DNA of 64,000 nucleotides from Amphibalanus amphitrite (lineage: Eukaryota > Arthropoda > Thecostraca > Balanomorpha > Balanidae). The notes under the pieces are model-generated. The model did not search any database. It saw only the letters and a program-made list of their open reading frames with translations, and was not told the origin of the DNA. Positions 12,901-22,572 of the stretch are shown here, piece by piece. The position numbers and the translations under genes were made by a program. Each line of letters opens with the position of its first letter. The first letter of the stretch is position 1. The stretch is taken from positions 1,599,501 through 1,663,500 of the forward strand of contig NW_024881518.1 in the NCBI RefSeq assembly GCF_019059575.1, in the 5' to 3' direction.

Positions 12901-13856
12901 GATTTTCCCGTAAAAACTTTCCTATGGGGAAAAAGTGAAATTTTCCTGCAGGACTGTGTCTGGGTAAACGAGAGCTTTCGATTGATACCCATTTTTACCA
13001 CAGCACCACTTTTTTGTCCGTACAAAGGCGATTTTACGGATATTTTACGAGTCTAGGGGGCTTTACGGGCCTTAAACGTCAATGCAACGGGGACCGTTTT
13101 GGGGAAAGTTTCTCGGCTGGTGGTGGGGCACCTGTGTGCCGATTTTGAACGAAATCGGGGGGGACCCCCCATTGACCCAAAATTTTGATTTTCCCGTAAA
13201 AACTTTCCTATGGGGAAAAAGTGGAATTTTCCTGCAGGACTGTGTCTGGGTAAACGAGAGCTTTCGATTGATAACAATTTTTACCATAGCACCACTTTTT
13301 TGTCCGTACAAAGGCGATTTTACGGATATTTTACGAGTCTAGGGGGCTTTACGGGCCTTAAACGTCAATGCAACGGGGACCGTTTTGGGAATGTTTCTCG
13401 GCTGGTGGTGGGGCACCTGTGTGCCGATTTTGAACGAAATCGGGGGGGGACCCCCATTGACCCAAAATTTTGATTTTCCCGTAAAAACTTTCCTATGGGG
13501 AAAAAGTGGAATTTTCCTGCAGGACTGTGTCTGGGTAAACGAGAGCTTTCGATTGATACCCATTTTTACCATAGCACCACTTTTTTGTCCGTACAAAGGC
13601 GATTTTACGGATATTTTACGAGTCTAGGGGGCTTTACGGGCCTTAAACGTCAATGCAACGGGGACCGTTTTGGGGAAAGTTTCTCGGCTGGTGGTGGGGC
13701 ACCTGTGTGCCGATTTTGAACGAAATCGGGGGGGACCCCCCATTGACCCAAAATTTTGATTTTCCCGTAAAAACTTTCCTATGGGGAAAAAGTGAAATTT
13801 TTCTGCAGGACTGTGTCTGGGTAAACGAGAGCTTTCGATTGATATCCATTTTTACC
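9957..13856 (-). repeat. 286-bp satellite array, long inverted block
   Basis: About 13.6 units in the orientation opposite to 6036-9130. One unit (about 10249-10500) lacks about 30 bp around the G/C palindrome. Adjacent-unit pairs carrying linked private variants (CCACAGCACC followed by GATAACAATT) recur at about 10998/11268, 12139/12411 and 12998/13270, showing multi-unit block duplication. The array stops inside a unit at 13856. Confidence 0.95.
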
Positions 13857-14120
13857 TCTTTGTGACGTCATTTCTAGGGGAAAACGGGTCATAAAGGTTT
13901 CCCTCTACCAGGGCCTTTTTTCCCCCTACCGAATCTGTGCTGTGCTGAATCTGTGCTGAATCTGTGCCAACTTCCGTTACATCCCTGCAAGTAAAGGGAA
14001 GAAATTTCTTGAACACCATAAAGCTGCGGGGGTTGCGACCAGGATAAATGGTGGTTTCTGAGCCTGGCCGCAAACTTGGCTATCTCAACTCAAAACTAAT
14101 GTTAAGGTTGGATGGTCCCT
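13857..14120. mobile_element. Truncated relative of the satellite-borne TTAA MITE
   Basis: The right end, GGCTATCTCAACTCAAAAC through TGGTCCCT, abuts TTAA at 14121-14124. It matches the inverted left end of the 9465-9952 element over roughly 50 bases with a few changes. The left end is missing because the sequence joins the satellite directly at 13856/13857. The interior has a short GAATCTGTGCT triplication. Confidence 0.6.
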
Positions 14121-14124
14121 TTAA

Positions 14125-14330
14125 GTGTCCTCGTTCGGCACTACGCTCGCCTACGAACTTGGCGACATTCTTAATATATTACTCCAACAACACATTTGAT
14201 GTCAAGGCGATCTTGTGATCCTACTCTTCTTAGTTGATCTTTCAGACGCTAGATCTCAGCTCAGGGGGTCAGGTCAAGACTCAAGAGTCAGGAGAAGTAC
14301 AATCTGGTATTGCACGTTTCAGTTCGCAAG
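14125..14330 (+). promoter_or_regulatory. Candidate promoter and 5' untranslated exon of the SDR gene
   Basis: A strong splice donor, CGCAAG|GTAAGT, lies at 14330/14331. An acceptor, TTTCAG, precedes 15154, eleven bases before the SDR start codon. This implies a noncoding first exon ending at 14330 and an 823-bp intron. The transcription start is not visible, so the left boundary is arbitrary. Confidence 0.4.
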
Positions 14331-15164
14331 GTAAGTAGGGGAAGTCTGTAAGAATATTGAGTAGAGGAGGGACCGGGGGCGATCAACGCATTTTGAATTT
14401 GATTTTATGTGGAGTTCAAAGGTGTTGTGTCTCATCATTCACCAATGTGTTACATAACTCTCTTTCTGTGAAGCTTATGTAATTTCTTGAACAATATAGG
14501 TTTATGCATGACTCATGTTTTTTTGTCAGGTCAAGGTAGTGCCAGAGCATTGTCAATAATTTCAGTATTTTGAAAAAGGCCCCATGGCATATTGCATGGT
14601 AATGACTGCTATTCATAACCTAAGAAAGGCAGACCATAAGAATTTTGAACCACATGGGGCATTGAGTAACTGTTTTACCAATACCTAATTTTCTGATAAT
14701 TATGTCTGTGTCAATAAAGCTTTTTTTCTTAATGCCTTTATGAAGTATTAGGGCAGTCCTAATCTGGATGTTGTTTTCTGCTTCTACTGATTTTAATTGA
14801 TAACTTGGTGAGCTTCTATCTTACACATGGATGTGCATTTTTGTATTTGGTTCAATGATCTATGGTTCAATTATCAATGTTGTATTGTGAACATATTGAT
14901 ATTAGTACCCATCATTGACCTGTAGCCCCTCGAAAGGCTTCTTTAGATCATTTATTTGTATTATTGAGAACTGAGCATCACAATCAGGCACTAGCAAAAA
15001 GATCAAGATGACAACAGAATTAGTTTAGTTACAATGATGCCCTATATTAAGCTGTCCAATTTCCTTTCATTGTGTTAAGCAATTGTGTGTTGCATGTGCT
15101 GGATAGGAACTTACCTGTGCTGTATTGACTAATGTTTATGTACATAGTTTCAGGTTGGACTGAG

Positions 15165-18151
15165 ATGTCATCCAAGGGTATGCAGGTTGCAGTGGTGACA
15201 GGCTGCTCCAGGGGAATAGGCCTGGCCATGGTATCTGAACTGGTCAAGAACAACTTCAAGGTATGAAAGGGTGTTATGTGCTGACCACATGTTTAATAGA
15301 AATGTTGAGCTGTTTTGGGGCCTTGTGTTGAGCGGTGGTTATCAATAATGACCGCAGTCTCTGACTGTGACGAGACAATGGCGTAGTCTCACTGCATAAA
15401 GTTGATAGATGGCGCTACCGCTGATAAAGATTGTAGATGGCGCTGTTAACCCCCAAAAGTACGTATCGCCTTCACTCAATATACCCTGCGTATCGCCAAT
15501 GTTGGTAGAGCCAAAATGTACCAACGTAGATACATAGTAGGTTAGGTAATAGGTTATGGTTTTAATTTTAGGTTATGCTGGGTTAGGTTTTATGGTGCTA
15601 GGTTAGGCTGGGTTAGGTTAGGTCAGGTTAGATTTATTTTTAGCAATGCGCACTTTTGCCGTTACGTACTTATTGGTTACGGATCGTGATCGATCCAAGC
15701 CCGACCGACCTCTGTAATCCTGCAGGTGTTCGCCACATGCCGTAACCCGGCGTCAGCCAGCCAGCTGAGTGGCCTTCTGACGTCACTGGAGCAGCCGGCC
15801 GCCGTGGCGCTCGATGTGACCGACGAGGCGTCCATTCAGGCTGCCTACGGGACTGTGAAAGAGGCGGCCGGCCGCGTGGACCTCCTCATCAACAACGCTG
15901 GTCGGTGGAGAGTGGGGTGGAATGGGAGGGAGTGATGCATCACAGGAAATGAATTGAGGTGGTGGGTGGTTAAATTTACAAAGTCAAACCAACCTCAAAC
16001 CATAGACATCATCTGTGTACCAGATACATACACAAGTACACATGTCTTTGGTCAAACTTATACTTTAGTTTCTTCACTGATAGCCTGAGCATGGGGGCAG
16101 TATGCACTCAGCCTCAAAGCATCTCTAAGACCTTCAATGAACACATGTGATCCCTCCCAGCTCCTCACACCAGACAACTCCATCAGAACCCACCCCGTGG
16201 ACCCCTGTGACTCCCTCTTCTCCCCAGGCATCTCTGTCAAGACGCACCCGGTGGACCCGTGTGAGACGGCGCAGCTGACTGAACTGAACCGGCTGCTGGA
16301 AACGAACGTAGGCGGCCTGGTGCGGGTGACCCAGGTGTTTTTACCGCTGCTCCGGGCCAGCCCCAGGCCACGGGTCGTCAACATTTCCTCACTGCTGGGC
16401 TCCATCGGGTGAGAGAGGAGGGGAGGGAGAGGCTGATGCCGGGAGATGCCTTGATCAGGTGTTGTGGATTGATCTGGAGCGATACACAATGTAGGTGCCC
16501 AAGTGTTTTTGAACGGTGGTTATTTATTTATTTCGTTTTATTCTATGTTACAAAAAATAAATTGAAAATATTTCTTGCTGTCAATATTTTGGACAGCAGT
16601 GACAGGACCAGGTCGAGAAAAAGTCGCGAGTGTCACCCTCAACTGTGTGTAACCTGTGCAATGAACTCTCGTGAACGCCTCGTTTTCAGCGTGTGCAAGG
16701 AGCGCGGCGCCCTGGCTCCGGACCACTTCTTCTCCTACCGCATCAGCAAGGCGGCCGGCAACATGGCTACAGTGTGAGTAACTTCGTCTGGGTCAGGTCT
16801 GGGTCACCTACTAACTGGTCCCCAACCGTGTACCAAATTTGAGCGCAATCGGCCCAGCCGTTCTCGAGATCTGGGAGCGCCCCCTGCACGTGCGCACGTG
16901 CTGTAGCACCCCAACCTTAACACATGCAGATGAATTATCTGATGGAGACCTGTGTACCGAGTTTCAATTCAATCGGCCCAACCGTTGTGCCGTTATTGAG
17001 GTTGCAATTTTGGGGGTTCTTAAAAAAATGTCCAACTTTATCACGCGCCACGTGCGGTGGTTGGCAAGAACGCATGGTGGCCATCACACCACAGAACTTT
17101 TACGTCCAAGTGACATTCAGTAAAGAAGACCGCTTGTCAATCGGATGTCCCGTTCCTAAGATATTAGCTTTTGAACAGCGTCCCCACGGCCGGCCGGCCG
17201 CTCATACTCAGGATTTTCCCTTAATTCAGTATGAGACTCCGCTCGCTTCGCTCGCTCCGTAATAACCTCTGGCATTGACTTAGGCAGACAAGGGTGGTGG
17301 CGGACGATACTCTTTATGACTGTAACATTGTCAGCCGCTATAGGCCATATGTCAGAGCTTGTACGACCGAGGCGACCCCTACTCGGAGTCGTCGACTGCG
17401 CCGGCCGCCGCCGGGTGGGCAGTCTCCGTCTGAGTCTCAGTCGTGGTCGGTCTTTAGTCTTGGTCAGTCTCTGCCGAGTCTCGGCAGCCCACCGACGATT
17501 CACGCTCGGTCACTCGCTATGTGACCCAGTCTCTCTTGCTCTCGGTCACTCTCCTGGACTGTCTCTATCTCTCTATCTCTCGTCTGTCTCGAGTCAAGAA
17601 ATACAGTGAGGTGCCGAACTGAACTCTTTTTATCAAGAAAATTCCACGGCGAACATTTTAATTTGTTACGATGACGGAGCTAGGATGTTTTAGCGTTGAC
17701 ATAACAGCAACGTTGTGTGACATAAATATAAACAATCGTAAATCTACAAGATTATTGTTCATTGTTCGAAACATTGGTTCGCATGACTGATGTTTTGTTT
17801 TCGTCCTTGGCTGAATATTGCTACGCCTTTCTTTAATGGAAAATGGGAGGTCTAGGAACTGCTAACGACATCGGCCCTGGTAACATCTCTTCCAGCGCTG
17901 TATCACCTCCCTCACACAATATCCCCCCCCCCCCCGTCTCCGTCCACAGGGCCATGTCCACGGCGATCACCGAGGTGGAATTCCTGGCCATTCACCCGGG
18001 CTGGGTGGCCACCGACATGGGTAACTCGGGCGGTCGAACGGCCGATATCACGGTGGAGGAGAGCGCCGAGGGCGTGGTGCGCGAGGCACTGCGACCCCAG
18101 CGCCGAACCGGGGAGTTTGTCGACTGGCGCGGCAACCCAGTGCCCTGGTGA
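15165..18151 (+). CDS. Short-chain dehydrogenase/reductase, C-factor/sniffer-like, 5 coding exons
   Basis: Coding exons are 15165-15260, 15726-15900, 16228-16408, 16690-16773 and 17950-18151. All junctions are GT-AG and phases agree, giving 245 aa ending in TGA. The protein has the classical SDR layout: TGCSRGIG nucleotide-binding loop near residue 13, DVTDEAS near residue 60, NNAG near 90, catalytic Ser in NISSLLGS, YRISK (YxxxK) and PGWVATDMG near the C-terminus. This is the NAD(P)-dependent carbonyl reductase fold of the C-factor/sniffer group. The substrate cannot be read from sequence; cytosolic location is inferred from the lack of a signal peptide or membrane segment. The length is normal for the family. 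Intron 4 contains a copy of the CACGTG-rich repeat. Part of exon 3 is duplicated just upstream of its acceptor. Confidence 0.9.
15540..15645 (+). repeat. Degenerate GGTTA pentamer tract in SDR intron 1
   Basis: About fifteen copies of GGTTA/GGTTAT-like pentamers with interruptions, including GGTTAGGTTAGGTCAGGTTAG near the right end. It resembles the arthropod telomere repeat TTAGG but is degenerate and intronic. A weaker tract of the same kind occurs at about 21340-21440. Confidence 0.55.
16800..17261 (-). repeat. CACGTG-rich dispersed repeat, copy 2 (in SDR intron 4)
   Basis: Read on the - strand it starts ATTACGGAGCGAGCGAAGCG at 17261. It continues with GAGTATGAGCGGCCGGCCGG, then degenerate units that include the CCAGATCTCGAGAACGGCTG block and a CACGTGCGCACGTGC palindrome (about 16884-16903). 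The same blocks occur in the copies at 4143 and 21851. It contains frames that are open by chance but nothing resembling a protein domain. Confidence 0.65.
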
Positions 18152-20446
18152 GGCGGCGGTGTGTCGGAACTCAGCGTTCGTAAGGAGCAACTCGGCAGTC
18201 TGTGTGTCAGGGGCGGTAATCGCCTTAGTCGGAAGGCTTTCTGTGTAGTGTGGGTTGTTGGGTTAGTTGGCAAGGATAGTGTTCGTTATCCAGGGTGTGA
18301 TTCGGAGCGATTCTGACCATTCATCTTTTTTCGAACGTTTGACAGCACACATTGTAACGTTAAACCACTAACTGTGCAATGAATCGGTTGCATATGAGCA
18401 TGTATTTTTATGACCATCTATCTTTCTCACTCTAGTGCGAAGGTGGTGCATATAGCCATTGTTTGCGTCTACATAATGCTCCCAGGGAGTATTTTGTGGC
18501 AGCATATATGATATCGTACGTAAGTTGGCGCCGCCCTGAAGTACGATCCTGTATGCCGGATCACATGGAGAATGTTGCTGGACCGTGCCGTAATGTGTTA
18601 CAATCGTGAATGCTCGGCGTTTGGCAGAGACGTATTTTACGGCTAACCGTACCATTACGTAACTTCCTATATCCGTTTTCAATATGCGCATGTGTGATGT
18701 GTCTTTCTGGGAACATTAGTCTGGTAGCCATTGACTTATCACTGGTGACTGCAATCGCTCCTTATTATTGATCATGGCATCTGTTATTTTATATGTTTCA
18801 ATATGACGCCTTATGATTCTCGATAGGGCGCCTGATGTATCTCGATGAGGTGCCTGGCATTGCTTGATACGGGCACTATAGTAGACAAAAAAGCGAGGGT
18901 CTATGTCACGAAATAACGGCAGTGTTTGACGGCGCGAATCGTGTGTTTATCTGCGTTTGGGTTGAGATTGTTGCTAGAATATGAATTGGGACCAAATGTA
19001 TGTATGCTGTCTATGCCATGAATAATGTGTTAGGGCATTATGCATTATGTAATATGTATCCAGGAAACCTTCAGAGTAATGAATAAACCAACGTCAATGC
19101 GAACGCTCACTGTATCTTTGTCTGAGGCCCCACCCCTTGCGGGAGGAGGCCGGGCTGCTGGATGATGTGAGGGTTGACACATGTGGAGTTGAAAGGAGTA
19201 GGAGTAAGTAAACGTCATACGACGGTAAACGGATGGTGCCTGATGCGTGGGCGAACGTGGTTACGCTTACTTATTATCCCTCTATCAATAGTCCGAGCTG
19301 GGCCAGCATAAGAACCCTTAGACGGTCTTGAATCAACTGACCCGGTTGAAAGTGCCTGTATCAGTCAGTGCCCTTACCAAGTCGACTTTTGACATGGACA
19401 CTGCCTCACGGCACACCGCTACCCGCTGCAGTTTTTTTTTTTATTCTACCCTGCTCTTTTATTCTACCATTTTTTATTCTACCCTGTTGATTTTTGCATG
19501 GAGACCCAATGGCCAATGCGACGATACGAGTAGTGCATTGCCGTGCCGTGAAACAGGGCGCAGGTAGCGACGGGAAGCGGCTGCTGTGGACTAGGGCAAA
19601 GATCTCTGTTAGGATTCGATTTAGACTCATTTAGCAGCATTTTAGTGATTGCAGGACACTGGAGTCTTCAAGTACGCCTCGTAACACGTCGCAGCCTTGT
19701 GTTAGCCCAACATAAAATTTTTGAAGATGTAGGAAGGTGGGGGATTTTTCCGATTACGTTTTATAGCAGCGTTTTAGCAGGCATTTGACAATGATGAAAA
19801 TGACGCATGTTCAAAATTGACGCGATTTTATAAAAGTTGTTTTACACCGAATTTAAAATTATGCTTGAATACGGTTTCTTTTCTTTTTTATTTTGGTAAT
19901 AATAGTGCAAACTTGAGGATTAAAAACTCATGGCTGATTTGAATAAAAATTTCTGTTTAAAAAAGGTTAAAAACCAAACATAGAATGGAAAAAAACGAAA
20001 TATGATATGCAACTTGGTAGCTCTTCTCAAATGAGCGATGTAGTGGAATCGGGCCTTTACTGCTATCTTATCGAGGCTGGGTGAAAATTGTAATTGTTTT
20101 TGTGGATTTGTTGCAAGTGGTTGGTGGTCTTTCGGGCGTTCTTAAGATTACGAATACTCACCAGTAAGTTGAAAGGCTCTGTTTAAGCTGGTCTGTTTAA
20201 ATGGCCCAGATACAAGTTGTGGGATTTGAGGTAAAGTTCGATCAAATTTTGAACTGACGATGATAAACATTATGTACCACGACAAATCCTCGTATGGCTT
20301 TTCTTCGTAACACACTTTTTGTCTGTGCATTTCCTCGTATCGCATTACTTCATCCCACATTTCATCATAAGCTCAAACAATTGATTTGTGTCGCATTTCT
20401 TCTGTCTTCGTATCTGTGTTGTTTCATCGTCATGTCACAGTTCCTC
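18152..20446. other. SDR 3' untranslated region and intergenic sequence
   Basis: The SDR transcript probably runs to the polyadenylation signal at 19082-19087. From about 19100 to 20446 I see no gene. There is an AT-rich stretch at 19700-20000 and a TTTATTCTACC short tandem at about 19437-19485. Confidence 0.5.
19082..19087 (+). terminator. Candidate polyadenylation signal of the SDR gene
   Basis: AATAAA lies about 930 bases after the SDR stop codon on the same strand. No earlier canonical AATAAA was noticed in that interval. The assignment to SDR is by position only. Confidence 0.4.
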
Positions 20447-20450
20447 AATT

Positions 20451-21173
20451 CAGTTGGGGAAACTACGAGGAGCCAAACAAAAATTGGATTCGCCAATCAG
20501 CGGCTGGAGTGGGCGGGGTGATGACCATATATGGTCATAAAATCAGACAACTTCATCTTTTCAATGAATATTAGCATTCAAATGAAAAAAGAAGGCATAA
20601 GAATGTTTTTTAACCACACAAGACCTACACTCACCCGGTGCATAATTAACTGGCGGCTCTAAATCGCAGAGTTACAACGCAAGGTCAAACCGTGATTGGC
20701 AAACATGGCGGATTGAAACAGACGCGCCAAAAAATGTAAGCAGTACCGTGGGTTAAAAATGTCATTTTTATTATTTTGTTTATGGTTTTTCTAATTGTGG
20801 TTAAGTTATTATTTTTGAATTAAATATGTTTGTTTATTGTAGTTAAATTAAATCTTTTAACAAATTTCTTTCATAAAACCAATCCATTTATTGAATGGCC
20901 AGCTGATTGTGACGCCCAGAACCTGCAGAAAAGCTGTTTTCCTAACGCCATTTTCGAGTCAATTCGCCGAATTTAATCAAATCACGCTAATTCCTAGTGA
21001 AAAATGGAAGCCTTTTCTCTCCAATAAGTGGACACGATACCGCAAGTACCGGCTTGTTATACCGTTTTTCACCCTTAGTAGCGGGGGCTGCATTTATGCC
21101 CATATATGGTCATCAAAAGTCCATTTATTGACCAATCAATTTTTTGACATTCGCCTCGTAGTTTCCCCAACTG
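20451..21173. mobile_element. 723-bp foldback/MITE with 20-bp perfect inverted ends
   Basis: The ends are CAGTTGGGGAAACTACGAGG and its exact complement (21154-21173), each bordered by AATT. A second inverted pair lies inside: an 18-bp palindrome ATGACCATATATGGTCAT at about 20521-20538 is matched by a near copy at about 21096-21114. No transposase is present. AATT may be a 4-bp target duplication, but because AATT is self-complementary it could equally extend the inverted repeat. The superfamily is not assigned. Confidence 0.65.
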
Positions 21174-21850
21174 AATTCACATTTTTCATCCCTGGATTTC
21201 TTTTTAGTTCATCTCTGCAAATCTTCACAAATTTTTGTTTGCAAATCCCCGTTTAGTCAAATTGGTATTTATTTACAAAAGGTTTGATTGTCAAATGTCA
21301 ATTGTGGCGTGGTTACGGCGAATGTGCAATGACAGAAGTTGTTGGTTGTAGGTTGTGTTTTAGGCCAGGGACTTGGTAGGCTTTAGACTCATAGGTTGTA
21401 GGTTAGTAGGTAGGTGATAATCAAGGTTAGGTCATGTTAGATTGTTTATTTTTTTCCTTTTGCACCACATGTAAGCATCATATTTGGATTCAGAATTTCA
21501 AATAATGTAATGTGTGTAAAAGTGAAATGAAGAAATGCACTGCCAAAAAATGCAGACACAACAAATTTCTCTAAGAGTATTTGCATTTTGCATATACCAT
21601 GCAATGCAAGACAAATAAATGCACTGATGAAGCTTGGAGCACAAATAAATGCGGAGAAATAACTGCGTGACGAATAAAGGTTTTACAAAGATTTGTCCTG
21701 AAATCCTGATAGTCACAATCACTTCAGGGGCTTGGCTTTGCTCCCAGAGCCTTTCCCCATATCCACATTTGAAGATAATAGGGCAAGACTGAAAATACAT
21801 GCCTATGTGATATACTGATAAGACCAGTATAGCGCCTTTTGGGGCGACTA
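21174..21850. other. AT-rich gene-free interval
   Basis: No gene is recognised. A GGTTGTAGGTT/GGTTAG-like degenerate tract occurs at 21340-21440. The remaining sequence up to the CACGTG-rich repeat shows no boundary I can define. Confidence 0.35.
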
Positions 21851-22572
21851 ACGGAGCGAGCGAGAGGGTGAGCCTTGCACGTGCGAAATTTCGAGGGGGT
21901 ACCTCCAACTGACTTGTGCACGGCACCCTACTAACCGGTCTCTAGCGATGTGCCAAATTTGAGCACAATCGGCCCAGCCGTTCTCGAGATCTGGAAGCGG
22001 CACCCTGCACGTGCGCACGTGCAGAATGGGTCCCAACTGACTTGTGCACGGCACCCTACTAACTGGTCCCTAACCGTGTACCAAATTTGAGCGCCATCGG
22101 TCCAGCCGTTCTCGAGATCTGGAAACGACCCCTGCACGTGCGCACGTGCAGCAGCACCCCAACTCTGGCACATGGATATGCACTGCCTAGTGGGTGCCTA
22201 CCTACATGCCAACTTTCAGCGCAATCGGCCAAGTAGTTACCGAGATATTGCAACAATTACAAAACTGACACCTCTTAGTTTTGCGCGTGGCACGTGCATA
22301 AGGGGTCACCCACATGCATCGGCAATAGTCCAATACTTGGTAGAAGGAATGAAGCTAGCCTACAAAAATTACCCCGTGTAAATCGGTCAAGTGGTTGCTG
22401 AGATATAAGCCTCGCAAAAGCGTCCGCACGGCCGGCCGGCCGGCCGCTCATACTCAGAAATTTCCGTTAATACCTTACCTTACCTTACCTTCGTGGTGAT
22501 CGGGATTGAAAAGGCCACTTGGCCTGGGGATCCCGCTCTCATCGAGCTCGTGTCGGGATACAGGCTAGGCTC

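Noticed and set aside
6036-13856. CRISPR array
   Set aside because: Units are contiguous near-identical 286-bp repeats with no unique spacers, in a eukaryotic context.
6036-13856. CENP-B box in the satellite
   Set aside because: TTCGTTCAAAATCGG comes close to the box pattern but differs at required positions.
6036-13856. Hammerhead ribozyme in the satellite
   Set aside because: I found no CTGANGA core paired with a GAAA strand in the unit.
6092-13865. Dozens of 60-110-codon open frames on both strands of the satellite as a gene family
   Set aside because: The unit is 286 bp, so frames shift each repeat. Both strands are equally open, there is no splice or start context, and differences between units are not codon-structured.
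21498-21926. 142-codon - strand frame as a membrane protein
   Set aside because: It straddles the edge of the CACGTG-rich repeat, and other repeat units start with the same MPCTSQL peptide from repeat DNA.
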